From assembly GCF_040117685.2 (NCBI RefSeq), contig NZ_JBEDYP020000013.1, positions 124,001-188,000 on the forward strand: 64,000 bases of DNA, written 5' to 3'. How positions within the stretch are numbered: position 1 is the stretch's first letter; each line of letters opens with the position of its first letter. The stretch is from Gracilimonas sp040117685. GTDB taxonomy: Bacteria; Bacteroidota; Rhodothermia; Balneolales; Balneolaceae. This document shows positions 9,054 to 17,054 of the stretch, piece by piece. The notes under the pieces are model-generated. The model saw only the letters and a program-made list of their open reading frames with translations. It was not told where the DNA came from and did not search any database. A program made the translations under genes and the position numbers.

Positions 9054-9833
9054 ATGAATAAGCTTTTAACTCTTATTTCCATTTTTGCTTTAGGATTCAC
9101 ATCAACAGCTAATGAAGCTTTGCGCTGGGGGCAGATCGGCCACCGCACTACCGGCCATGTTGCTGAACAGTATCTTACCGATAAAGCCGCAGCTGAAGTA
9201 GAGCGTGTACTCGGTAATGAGTCGCTTGCAGAAGTAAGCACCTGGATGGATGAAGTCCGTTCGGATGATGCTTATGATTTCATGGCCCCCTGGCATTACG
9301 TAACCATCCCCGAAGGTGAAACCTATGAAACGGTTGAGAAAGCAGAGGGTGGAGATATCATATGGGCACTGGAAAAGGTGGTTAAAGAGCTAAAAGAAGG
9401 AAACCTCAGCCAAAAACAAGAAGAGGAAAACCTGAAAATATTGGTTCACCTTGTGGGTGATTTGCACCAGCCGCTTCATGTGGGTAATGGTACAGACCGT
9501 GGTGGAAACGATGTAAGATTGCAATGGTTTTGGAGTAATTCTAACCTGCACCGCGTGTGGGACAGTGAAATGATTGATGACAAGCAGCTCAGCTTCACCG
9601 AGCTGTCTGATTTTGTGAACCATCCTACCGAAGAGCAAATCAACGAATGGCAGAGTACAACGATCCGGGATTGGGCATATGAGTCTCAGGCTCTGCTGCC
9701 ACAGGTATATGATTTCCCCGACGACAAAGAACTCAGCTACGAATACTCTTACAAAAATTGGGACACTGTTGAGCAGCGTTTAGTTAAAGCAGGGGTTCGT
9801 ATGGCCGGATTGATTAACGAAATTTATGAGTGA
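9054..9833 (+). CDS. Secreted S1/P1-family zinc nuclease
   Basis: The 259-residue product has a signal peptide (about residues 1-19) leading to a mature N-terminus with the Trp of RWGQIGHR, which in the family ligates zinc through its amino group. Further zinc ligands are visible in WHYVTIP, HLVGDLHQPLHVG and LHRVWDSEMI, giving the trinuclear centre of single-strand nuclease/3'-nucleotidases. It likely degrades extracellular nucleic acid in the periplasm or medium for phosphate and nucleosides. Length is normal for bacterial members. Its stop codon lies inside the first unit of a short tandem repeat that runs on to 9887. Confidence 0.88.
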   Translation: MNKLLTLISIFALGFTSTANEALRWGQIGHRTTGHVAEQYLTDKAAAEVERVLGNESLAEVSTWMDEVRSDDAYDFMAPWHYVTIPEGETYETVEKAEGGDIIWALEKVVKELKEGNLSQKQEEENLKILVHLVGDLHQPLHVGNGTDRGGNDVRLQWFWSNSNLHRVWDSEMIDDKQLSFTELSDFVNHPTEEQINEWQSTTIRDWAYESQALLPQVYDFPDDKELSYEYSYKNWDTVEQRLVKAGVRMAGLINEIYE

Positions 9834-9887
9834 TGAGTGATGAGTGATGAGTGATTAGGTGATTAGGTGATTAGGTGACTAGGTGAT
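9828..9887. repeat. Short tandem repeat (7-bp GAGTGAT then 8-bp TAGGTGAT units)
   Basis: Four copies of GAGTGAT pass directly into about four copies of TAGGTGAT (one reads TAGGTGAC). The array starts within the last codons of the S1/P1 nuclease gene and includes its TGA stop. It is partly the inverse of the ATCACCCT array at 9979-10003. I read it as a low-complexity intergenic element rather than a CRISPR, since the units are too short and there are no spacers. Confidence 0.8.
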
Positions 9888-9978
9888 ATTATCTGCAATT
9901 TTTAGGATTGGGTAAATTCAGTTTTCGCCTGATATATATGATGTTTTTAGAGCCTCATTCTTTAACTCACCTCTCCTC

Positions 9979-10003
9979 ATCACCCTATCACCCTATCACC
10001 CTA
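9979..10003. repeat. Tandem ATCACCCT array, inverted relative to the 9828 repeat
   Basis: Three copies of ATCACCCT plus one base. Read on the other strand the unit is AGGGTGAT, close to the TAGGTGAT unit at 9856-9887, so a transcript across both could fold into an imperfect hairpin with a loop of about 90 bases. Confidence 0.75.
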
Positions 10004-10088
10004 AAAAAAAGAAGTTTGGTATTGGTCAATATTCAGGGGATCTTTGAGGTACAAATTAAAGGTAACATCGGTATTTATTTATTAGTAC

Positions 10089-10125
10089 AGTATTTATTTC
10101 CCTTCTATAGTTTGTATAACTAACA
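10089..10125 (+). promoter_or_regulatory. Conserved leader/promoter block of cold-shock gene 1
   Basis: This 37-base block matches 14209-14245 at 34 positions and lies 90 bases before the start codon at 10216 (82 bases for the other copy). It contains TATAGTTTG, which resembles but does not exactly match the Bacteroidota minus-7 element TAnnTTTG. It most likely contains the promoter and the start of a long 5' leader, as is typical for cold-shock mRNAs. Confidence 0.5.
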
Positions 10126-10215
10126 CAAAATCTTCACAGCCGATCTTGAAATGAAGTATGCTCATATTGAAGCATATAGTACACTGTGCCTGTGAAACAA
10201 CACTTATTATTTATT

Positions 10216-10434
10216 ATGGAATACGGTAAAATTAAATGGTTTGACGGCCAAAAAGGATTTGGTTTCATTAAACCTGAAAATGGTGAAAAAGATGTCTTTG
10301 TTCACCGAAACAACGTCGAGAACCTCGGATTTAACGAGGATATCAACGACGGTGAAGAAGTTGAATTTGCTGTTGAAGAAACAGACAAAGGACTTAGTGC
10401 AGTCAGATGTATATCTGCTCGAATGATATCCTGA
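10216..10434 (+). CDS. Cold-shock domain protein (copy 1)
   Basis: The 72-residue product is a single cold-shock domain, a five-stranded OB-fold that binds single-stranded RNA and DNA and melts mRNA structure. RNP1 is KGFGFIKP and RNP2 is DVFVH. The start at 10216 (MEYGKIKWF) is chosen over the in-frame upstream start at 10186 because it matches the family N-terminus and the paralogue at 14328. The two copies differ mainly in a few charged residues and at the C-terminus, where this one has an extra RCISARMIS tail. A strong hairpin terminator follows at once, so it is monocistronic. Confidence 0.95.
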   Translation: MEYGKIKWFDGQKGFGFIKPENGEKDVFVHRNNVENLGFNEDINDGEEVEFAVEETDKGLSAVRCISARMIS

Positions 10435-10447
10435 TTCAATGAATCTG

Positions 10448-10483
10448 AATCCCGCATTTATTTATTAAGTGCGGGATTTTTTA
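10448..10483 (+). terminator. Rho-independent terminator of cold-shock gene 1
   Basis: Arms AATCCCGCA and TGCGGGATT flank a 13-base loop and run into six T residues, 13 bases after the stop codon. Confidence 0.9.
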
Positions 10484-10547
10484 TTACCTGCTATTCTTTT
10501 CTTGCAACAACTGCCCCATCCTGCTACTCTTGTCACTATACTCACCA

Positions 10548-10958
10548 ATGGGGAAACAAATGATTCTTTACAAAAAACGACGACACTATAAATACACTCT
10601 GGTGGAATCCTATTCCCGTGTTATTGACATTCGGCCGGATGAAAAACTGGGAAATGACTTTCTATATCTGGATTCCAACGGGAAGCTTTTTATTTCAGAA
10701 GGATATTCCTGGGATGGCCCAAGCGGCCCCACGATAGACACCAAGAACTTTCTGCAGGGTTCTCTGGTCCACGATGCGTTATATCAGTTGATCAGAGAAC
10801 AACATCTTGATTTTGATAACAGAAAATATGCTGATGAACTGCTTAGAGAAATGTGCATGGAAGACCACATGAGCAAAATCCGGGCATTTTTTGTGTATTG
10901 GGCCGTTCGGTTATTTGGGGCATCATCAGCCAAACCGGATACGCTAAAGGCTCCCTGA
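10548..10958 (+). CDS. DUF1353 family protein
   Basis: The 136-residue protein has the DUF1353 core: a strand-rich N-terminal part, the motif YSWDGPSGPTIDT, then GSLVHDALYQLIRE. The family is common in tailed-phage genomes and scattered in bacterial chromosomes; its function is unknown to me. There are no other phage genes here, so it looks domesticated or independently held. The start is uncertain: ATG codons at 10548 and 10560 are both possible, the second being preceded by a GGGGA that could act as a ribosome site; a TTG at 10530 is less likely. It is followed by a bidirectional terminator and is convergent with the S10 peptidase. Confidence 0.75.
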   Translation: MGKQMILYKKRRHYKYTLVESYSRVIDIRPDEKLGNDFLYLDSNGKLFISEGYSWDGPSGPTIDTKNFLQGSLVHDALYQLIREQHLDFDNRKYADELLREMCMEDHMSKIRAFFVYWAVRLFGASSAKPDTLKAP

Positions 10959-10964
10959 AACAAT

Positions 10965-10994
10965 AAAAGGGATGCAATTTCTTACATCCCTTTT
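10965..10994. terminator. Bidirectional hairpin between DUF1353 and S10 peptidase genes
   Basis: Arms AAAAGGGATG and CATCCCTTTT are perfectly complementary around a ten-base loop, with A and T runs at the outer ends, placed between two convergent stop codons. Confidence 0.8.
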
Positions 10995-11016
10995 CAAGTC
11001 AGCCAAATTGCATAGC

Positions 11017-12543
11017 TTAATATCTGGCAGGAGTCCCCTCTTCAGGGATAGAATTTTCAATAAATACACGAATGTCTTCATTGGAAGTTGCCAAATCTTC
11101 AGCACGCAAATACATCATGTGTCCGCTACGGTAGCCTTTAAAAGAAAGCCGATCTTTCAGCCTTCCGCTTGGATCCATGTTCCACATGGTATATTTCGCA
11201 TCAAAATAGTTGGTACCTCCATCATAATATCCGGATTGAATCAACACGTGCAGGAATGGGTTTTCAGCCATCGCAGATCTCAGGTCTTCACCGGTATTAT
11301 CACCACTTCGATCCCATGGGTGAACCGGACCAAATGTCCAGTACTGCAGGTCGGTTTCGTACCCTAATTCATCTCTCAAATAATGATTGATAGCCGGTGT
11401 AAACGCATGATTCCAGGCAGTCAGAGCCGGGTCAAAGTCATAACGTTCTCCCCCGTTTTGACGATCAACGCCGCGATATCGAGAATCCAGACGGCCCACG
11501 GTTAACCCTTGATCTCTAAGCAACTCTTTCCAGAAGAAAGAGGTTGAAATGCGAAGATTCCGATCCAAAATAGATTCAACCGATAACCCGGAATACTCCG
11601 ATACTTTTTCGGCAATTCGCTGCCTTTCCGACTCATCTAAAAACCCGCCTTTAGCAAGCGCCGGGATAAATTCATTAATTGCAAAAGCTTCCACTTCGGG
11701 GAGAATTTCATCCAGATCTTTGCTTTGCAATTCGCTTCCCAAAGCATCGTGATACCAGGCTGTAGCAGCATAGTATGGTAATGCAGTAGCGTCCTCTACC
11801 GGTCCGTCCCTATCTACGCCAAGTCCGGTTGGTGAAACTAAAATCACCCCATTCAGATACATCCAGTACGATGACTGAAGCTCGTTAGCCAATCCGGAAA
11901 CGCGCGTAGTACCATAACTCTCACCGATCAGGTATTTTGGTGAAGGCCAGCGATTTTGCCGGTTCACAAAAGTGTTAATCCAGTCGGCCAGGTACTCAAC
12001 ATCAGCATTCACTCCAAAAAACTCGGAGCGATCGGTTTCAGAATCCAGAATGCGGGAAAAAGCAACGTTTACCGGATTCACAAAAACGATATCAGCTACA
12101 TCCAGAATGGAATGTGAATTATCTTCTACCCCATAAGGCTGAATGGGAAATCCTTCATCATCAATTTTTAATTTCTTGGGGCCTGTGTACCCAATGTGCA
12201 TCCAGACAGAGGCTGAACCCGGGCCGCCATTAAATGAAAATACCAAAGGGCGGCGCTCTTTATTCTTTACATCTGAGCGTTCATAGTAAGTGTAAAAAAG
12301 GCTTGCAACCGGTTTCCCCTCCTCATTCCACACCGGCTGATTTCCAACGGTGGTAGTATAGGGAACTCTTTTTCCCTTTATAGTAACCTGATGATCGGTG
12401 GTTTTAGACCAGTCTATTTTAGTGGTTCGATAGTCTGATTTGGAAAAATCATCCGTTTCCACTGCCTGGCCCAGAGCCAATTGCGGTATCAGCATTACCG
12501 ATAAGCTGCATAAAAATAAAAGTGCTTTAAATCCTGATTTCAT
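11017..12543 (-). CDS. Secreted S10-family serine carboxypeptidase-like peptidase
   Basis: The 508-residue product has a signal peptide (about residues 4-25, ending ALGQA). The S10 landmarks are FNGGPGSASVWMHIGY (oxyanion region), the nucleophile Ser209 in IGESYGT, the acid in SGYYDGGTNYFDA, and the catalytic His in YRSGHMMYL near the C-terminus. Family members remove C-terminal residues, best at acid pH. I start at 12543 rather than at the in-frame 12612 because the signal peptide begins there. It follows the aspartyl-protease gene by 81 bases on the same strand, so the two exported proteases may be co-transcribed for peptide scavenging. Confidence 0.88.
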   Translation of the reverse strand: MKSGFKALLFLCSLSVMLIPQLALGQAVETDDFSKSDYRTTKIDWSKTTDHQVTIKGKRVPYTTTVGNQPVWNEEGKPVASLFYTYYERSDVKNKERRPLVFSFNGGPGSASVWMHIGYTGPKKLKIDDEGFPIQPYGVEDNSHSILDVADIVFVNPVNVAFSRILDSETDRSEFFGVNADVEYLADWINTFVNRQNRWPSPKYLIGESYGTTRVSGLANELQSSYWMYLNGVILVSPTGLGVDRDGPVEDATALPYYAATAWYHDALGSELQSKDLDEILPEVEAFAINEFIPALAKGGFLDESERQRIAEKVSEYSGLSVESILDRNLRISTSFFWKELLRDQGLTVGRLDSRYRGVDRQNGGERYDFDPALTAWNHAFTPAINHYLRDELGYETDLQYWTFGPVHPWDRSGDNTGEDLRSAMAENPFLHVLIQSGYYDGGTNYFDAKYTMWNMDPSGRLKDRLSFKGYRSGHMMYLRAEDLATSNEDIRVFIENSIPEEGTPARY

Positions 12544-12624
12544 AGTAAAGAATTTATTTAGTGAAGAGTAACGGGGAGTAGTTACCAATTCTGAAGCTGA
12601 AATTCCTGTCAAATTAGGTAAATA

Positions 12625-13959
12625 TTATTCCTTTGGGTCTACCTTGAGCTGGTCATTCAGTAAAAGGTGAAAGTTTTTATATACTGAATCCCGTTGAATA
12701 CGTATTTTCATTCTTGACCGCTTACTCTTTTGGAGTACATTAATAATCTTATTCAGATCCATATCAAGAACCGATTCCCCGTTGATTTTTTTAATTATAT
12801 CATCTTTTCTGATCCCCTCTCTGCCGGCCGGTGAGTTTTCACGGACTTCGGAAACAACATAAAGCGGAATATTTGGGACTGGAGTATTAATATCTATGCC
12901 GCTTCTGTTGTAGTGGAATTCTTCTCCAAAATTATGATTACGCCTTACCAGAATATAATTGTCCCGGTAATGAAATATGATTTTAAAGCGCCTTAACACC
13001 TCTCCGCCAATACTTCCGTTCCGGTCTCCAAGCTCAAAAGCCCTCCTTATTGCAAAACTGTCGGGATAGGCAACCACCGGCTGTTCGATAATAAATTCAT
13101 CTCCCAACTTCATCTTTTGAACTCTTCCCAAAAACCCGTTTACGTTCCCACTCAACCCTACACCAATGAGTGCTTCAATATTTGATTGCGGGACAATGAT
13201 ATCTTCATGGGTAATCTTATAAAGTGAAAAGGCATTGCTTGAGCCGGAATCAATCAACAAACGAAGCGGTATGTATGGTGAACCCGGGCGGTGTTTAAAG
13301 TCTACATCTATATATGGCTTTCTTTCTTCGATAGTAATGGGATACTTATGCCACCACCTGTGATCGGGAAGTTTTCTGAACTTTTCTTCAAATTCCTCCG
13401 GTTTATACAGTATGATTTTCTTTGCAATGTAATCTATCTCAACAGCGAATTTTGAAAATAGATCGTAGCCAATTAGCCCATGCACATAAGTTCCCATAAA
13501 AGCTGAGAGGTTGAAAATGTCTTTCTTCAGAAATAACACTTCAACATTTGTCCCTTCAACCGTGCCGATATTCAGGCGATTTCTTTCTGCATAAAAAGCT
13601 TCTATAGGATCTCCCTCTCCCAAACCTGACAAGGTTACCGTTCGGGTACTTCGAAGTGATATTTCTTCTCCATTCGGAAGTGAAGTGATTAAAACATTGC
13701 TCACCCCTGTGTCTACAATCAGTTTTAACGGAACCGACCCATTGATTCTGGTTTCAATGATGATAAGGTTATTTACAAGCTCAAATGGAATAACAACCGG
13801 TCGGTCGGACCTTCCATTTATCGTAAAGGAAGCATTTTCAGGCTCAAAAGAAGTTGAATCTTGCCCAAAAATCTGTACCTGAGCTAATAATATCACCGAT
13901 AATGAGGCAATTACTACTCTATAACTTCCTCCTTTAAATAATGCCAACAATTGATTCAC
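12625..13959 (-). CDS. Exported aspartyl protease with two active-site lobes and a C-terminal PDZ domain
   Basis: The 444-residue protein has an N-terminal signal or anchor sequence (about residues 13-33). Two retropepsin-like lobes follow in one chain: Asp83 in VDTGVSNVLI and Asp237 in IDSGSSNAFS, each in the hydrophobic-hydrophobic-D-T/S-G context. Residues about 360-435 form a PDZ domain (NSPAGREGIRKDDIIKKING) of the kind that binds C-termini. Having both catalytic aspartates in one chain, as pepsin does, would allow activity as a monomer, although many bacterial relatives are uncharacterised. It is upstream of and probably co-transcribed with the S10 peptidase. Confidence 0.85.
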   Translation of the reverse strand: MNQLLALFKGGSYRVVIASLSVILLAQVQIFGQDSTSFEPENASFTINGRSDRPVVIPFELVNNLIIIETRINGSVPLKLIVDTGVSNVLITSLPNGEEISLRSTRTVTLSGLGEGDPIEAFYAERNRLNIGTVEGTNVEVLFLKKDIFNLSAFMGTYVHGLIGYDLFSKFAVEIDYIAKKIILYKPEEFEEKFRKLPDHRWWHKYPITIEERKPYIDVDFKHRPGSPYIPLRLLIDSGSSNAFSLYKITHEDIIVPQSNIEALIGVGLSGNVNGFLGRVQKMKLGDEFIIEQPVVAYPDSFAIRRAFELGDRNGSIGGEVLRRFKIIFHYRDNYILVRRNHNFGEEFHYNRSGIDINTPVPNIPLYVVSEVRENSPAGREGIRKDDIIKKINGESVLDMDLNKIINVLQKSKRSRMKIRIQRDSVYKNFHLLLNDQLKVDPKE

Positions 13960-14327
13960 TCTACCCTCAATTAAGTTCCTTCCACTACTTAGACATGCAC
14001 CAATACTTCCTTAACTACACACTTAACGTAGTTTTTTAACAAAAGATTTATTTTTAGTATCTGATTCTAATTATAAACAAACAATCTTTTTTTTCCTGAT
14101 AGACATATCCGCTAAATAAACAGGGCATTATTTGGTATTAATTGTAATAAAGAAGATATTAGCGGTGATGCAAATGTATGGTAAGAATCAGTATTAGTAA
14201 TTTAGTTTAGTATTTGTTTCCCCTCTATAGTTTGTACAACTAACAATAAATTATGCAGCCGCACTTTTATACACTTCAATTCTTGAACTAACTAAAGTCT
14301 GCTGCAGTCATTACAACACAACACATT
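13960..14327. other. Divergent intergenic region upstream of cold-shock gene 2
   Basis: This 368-base AT-rich gap contains the promoters for the aspartyl protease (left) and the second cold-shock gene (right). A loose inverted repeat, CCGCTAA at 14109-14115 and TTAGCGG at 14159-14165, lies in the middle, and the shared cold-shock leader block is at 14209-14245. I see no gene in it. Confidence 0.6.
14209..14245 (+). promoter_or_regulatory. Conserved leader/promoter block of cold-shock gene 2
   Basis: Matches 10089-10125 at 34 of 37 positions, including CTATAGTTTGTA and AACTAACA, and lies 82 bases before the start codon at 14328. A further CAGCCG is shared some 20 bases downstream of each block. 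The two genes are therefore probably controlled in the same way. Confidence 0.5.
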
Positions 14328-14537
14328 ATGGAATACGGTAAAATTAAATGGTTTGATGCTCAAAAAGGTTTTGGTTTCATCGAACCTGAAAATGGTGGAA
14401 AAGATATTTTTGTTCACCGCAACAACATTCAAAACCTTGGATTTGAAGAGGGGCTTGCTGACGGTGAAGAAGTAGAATTTGAAGTCGAAGAAACTCCTAA
14501 AGGCCTTAGCGCTGTTGAAGTTTCAAGAGTCGGATAA
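14328..14537 (+). CDS. Cold-shock domain protein (copy 2)
   Basis: The 69-residue product is a single cold-shock domain with RNP1 KGFGFIEP and RNP2 DIFVH. It differs from the copy at 10216 at scattered positions and ends in LSAVEVSRVG. Its leader block, spacing and downstream terminator all parallel copy 1, so the pair arose by duplication of the whole transcription unit with 4 kb of unrelated genes now between them. Confidence 0.95.
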   Translation: MEYGKIKWFDAQKGFGFIEPENGGKDIFVHRNNIQNLGFEEGLADGEEVEFEVEETPKGLSAVEVSRVG

Positions 14538-14562
14538 TTCATCCTTTGACGCTTTAGATAAA

Positions 14563-14593
14563 CCTCTCACTTACCCAAGTGAGAGGTTTTTTT
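14563..14593 (+). terminator. Rho-independent terminator of cold-shock gene 2
   Basis: Perfect ten-base arms CCTCTCACTT and AAGTGAGAGG around a four-base loop, followed by seven T residues. Confidence 0.93.
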
Positions 14594-14623
14594 ATACCTG
14601 TTAGTTTCCAAAAACTTAGTTCC

Positions 14624-15823
14624 ATGCCTGATAAACCTTTTGATCTCATCCTTATTGGAGCTACCGGTTTTACCGGCAGGCGAGCAGCCGGTTACCTTCA
14701 AGAACTTGCGCCCGAAGATTTCAACTGGGGTATAGCCGCCCGAAATCCGGATAAAATTTCTGCTCTTGCAGACAAACTTAACATAGCAAATGACCGATGC
14801 TTTATTGTTGACAATTTAAACAAAGAGCGAGTCGACGAAGTCGTCCAAAAAACAAAGATCATCTTAACCACGGCAGGTCCCTTTTCACTGTATGGCGAAA
14901 ATGTAATTGCCGCTTGTGCAAAATTTGGAACTCATTATCTGGATATCACCGGAGAAGTCGGTTTTATAAAAGAAATGAGAGATAAGTATGAGGAGACAGC
15001 TCAGAAATCGGGATCTCTGCTTATTCCATTTTCCGGCTTTGATTCCGTCCCGGCTGATGTTGCTGCTTTTCTTCTTCAAAAAGAATTTGACCAACCGGAA
15101 AAGCTGAGCATCAAAAGTTATTATTCCATCAGCGGGGGATTTAATGGCGGCACCATTGCAACCATGCTTAATAAGTTTGAGACGGGCGAATACAAAAAAA
15201 TGAACAATCCTGCTTTGTTGTTAGGCCAGAACAGCGAACAAAACATACACACACCCAAAGATGCCCGGTTTTTTGGTTACGACAGTGACATCCGGAGATG
15301 GTCTGCACCATTTATTATGGGGGCAGTCAATTCCAAAGTGGTGTACAGAACTGCGGAGCTAATGAGAGAACAAGATTCTCTCTATACGGAGAGTATTTCC
15401 TACAGCGAACACTCCTCACTGGGAAGATGGTATAATCCAGCTCCTTTCTTTGTGGTATCGATTATTGTGCTTTCTCTTACTCTTTTAGGCCCATTTGAGT
15501 GGTTTAGGAATCTGCTCAAAAAAATTATGCCGGCTCCGGGCGAAGGTCCTTCGGAAAAGCAAATCGAGAATGGCTATTTTAAATTGCTGGCTATTGCAGA
15601 AGACCAAGACGGACAAAAGGCCTCACTGAAGATGAGTTACCCCGGCGACCCTGGCAATAAATCGACGGTGTTCTTTTTATGTGAATCGGCTTTATGCTTG
15701 GCTGAGAACACCGATAAGCTGAAGACAAAATCAGGATTTAAAACTCCTATTTCTGCCCTTGAAGAATTGCTCGTTCAACGACTTACAGAGCGCGGATTAA
15801 AGATAAAATCTACCAATAAATGA
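14624..15823 (+). CDS. Saccharopine-dehydrogenase-like / trans-acting enoyl reductase family protein
   Basis: The 399-residue protein begins with a Rossmann NAD(P) motif (LILIGATGFTGRRAAGYL) and shows the saccharopine-dehydrogenase N-terminal fold (TAGPFSLYGENVIAACA, then GTHYLDITGE, then PFSGFDSVPADVAA). A hydrophobic segment near residues 270-290 (FFVVSIIVLSLTLLGPF) may attach it to membrane. Homologues include the mycobacterial trans-acting enoyl reductases of lipid synthesis, but most are unassigned. I start at 14624, since the earlier in-frame start at 14579 lies inside the terminator of the cold-shock gene. It precedes a fatty-acid desaturase by 58 bases, which hints at a role in lipid modification. 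Confidence 0.78.
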   Translation: MPDKPFDLILIGATGFTGRRAAGYLQELAPEDFNWGIAARNPDKISALADKLNIANDRCFIVDNLNKERVDEVVQKTKIILTTAGPFSLYGENVIAACAKFGTHYLDITGEVGFIKEMRDKYEETAQKSGSLLIPFSGFDSVPADVAAFLLQKEFDQPEKLSIKSYYSISGGFNGGTIATMLNKFETGEYKKMNNPALLLGQNSEQNIHTPKDARFFGYDSDIRRWSAPFIMGAVNSKVVYRTAELMREQDSLYTESISYSEHSSLGRWYNPAPFFVVSIIVLSLTLLGPFEWFRNLLKKIMPAPGEGPSEKQIENGYFKLLAIAEDQDGQKASLKMSYPGDPGNKSTVFFLCESALCLAENTDKLKTKSGFKTPISALEELLVQRLTERGLKIKSTNK

Positions 15824-15881
15824 TTTTGATGCAATAATACGTATTTTGACAAATGGCAATGATTAACTAACGATTGGTTTT

Positions 15882-16991
15882 GTGAGTATAGAAAAGGTTA
15901 CGTTCAATAATAAGATTGACAAGGAATTCAGCCGAACCGTAAAAAAGCGGGTTGATCAATACTTTAAAGAGAACAACTTATCTCAACATGCTAATGCGTC
16001 TATGGTAATCAAAACCATCGCGCTGCTCTCTCTGTATTTTGGAGCATATACCCTTCTCATATCGGGACAATTCTCGCTTGGCTTCATGTGGGTTATGTGT
16101 ATCTGTATGGGTGTGGGTATGGCCGGAATTGGATTTTCGGTAGCTCATGACGCCCTTCACGGTGCCTACTCATCCAATAAAACCATCAACTACTTTTTGG
16201 GACTTACTTTTGACCTCATGGGTGCTAACGGGTACATCTGGAAGATTACTCACAATATTATTCATCATACCTATACCAACATTCACGGACATGATGAAGA
16301 CCTTGAAGTAGCCGCTTTCATCCGGCTTTCCCCACACTCGGAGCATAAGCCTATACATCGCCTGCAACATATTCTGGCTTTTTTTGCCTATAGTTTTGCC
16401 ACCTTCTTTTGGGTTTTTGTAAAAGACTACTGGTATTTCTTTAAAAGCCCGCTTGGACCTTACGAAAACAAACAACACCCTATATCCGAATGGGTGACGC
16501 TGATTGTTACAAAAATTGTGTACTACGGCTATACCATAGCTTTGCCTTTACTACTTTTAGATATTACCTGGTATCACTGGTTAATCGGTTTTATGAGCCT
16601 GCACCTTACGGCCGGATTTATTCTCGGTATTATTTTCCAGCTTGCACATGTGGTTGAGGAAACCATGCACCCCGAGCCAAATGAAGATAATGTCATTGAA
16701 AATCACTGGGCTATCCACGAAATGATTACCACCAATAACTTTGCCCGCGAGAACAAACCCTTGTCCTGGTTTATTGGCGGATTGAATTTTCAGATTGAGC
16801 ACCATCTTTTCCCAAAGGTATGCAGCGTCCACTATCCTAAAATCAGCTATATAGTAGAGGAAACGGCCAATGAGTTTGGCATACCCTACAATCATCATCC
16901 TACATTTCGCGGAGCTGTGGCCTCCCATTACCGTACCTTAAAAAAGTTTGGTGATCCCCACTTTGAGTGGCAACCGGCTAAAGCCGTATAA
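15882..16991 (+). CDS. Membrane fatty-acid (acyl-CoA/lipid) desaturase
   Basis: The 369-residue integral membrane protein carries the three histidine boxes of the FA_desaturase family: HDALHG, HNIIHHTYTNIHG and QIEHHLFP, which bind a di-iron centre. The Gln in the third box is typical of front-end type desaturases (linoleoyl-CoA desaturase-like). Four or more hydrophobic helices surround the boxes. The start is a GTG at 15882; no ATG fits better. It lies between a Rossmann reductase and a 7TMR-DISM hybrid kinase on the same strand, an arrangement that would suit membrane-fluidity control. Electron donor not in view. Confidence 0.9.
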   Translation: MSIEKVTFNNKIDKEFSRTVKKRVDQYFKENNLSQHANASMVIKTIALLSLYFGAYTLLISGQFSLGFMWVMCICMGVGMAGIGFSVAHDALHGAYSSNKTINYFLGLTFDLMGANGYIWKITHNIIHHTYTNIHGHDEDLEVAAFIRLSPHSEHKPIHRLQHILAFFAYSFATFFWVFVKDYWYFFKSPLGPYENKQHPISEWVTLIVTKIVYYGYTIALPLLLLDITWYHWLIGFMSLHLTAGFILGIIFQLAHVVEETMHPEPNEDNVIENHWAIHEMITTNNFARENKPLSWFIGGLNFQIEHHLFPKVCSVHYPKISYIVEETANEFGIPYNHHPTFRGAVASHYRTLKKFGDPHFEWQPAKAV

Positions 16992-17054
16992 GTTCTAATA
17001 TTAAATAGACTTTCATTTGCATACATTCTGACTGAATTATACGTCGGGTTAGTA

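Larger units (their letters stand above)
9834..10215. other. Intergenic region: repeats, then cold-shock gene leader
   Basis: This 382-base gap holds the end of the tandem repeat, about 90 bases with no recognisable signal, the inverted array at 9979-10003, and then the leader region of the cold-shock gene with a 37-base block shared with the second cold-shock gene. An open frame at 9908-10123 has no recognisable protein features and I do not call it. Confidence 0.6.

Noticed and set aside
9828..10003. Possible CRISPR array
   Set aside because: Units are only 7-8 bases with no spacers and no cas genes in view.
10548..10958. Prophage remnant around the DUF1353 gene
   Set aside because: No integrase, portal, tail or lysis gene and no attachment repeats are visible on either side.
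14579..14623. Earlier start for the Rossmann-fold reductase
   Set aside because: The codons lie within the terminator stem of the cold-shock gene, and the family N-terminus begins at 14624.
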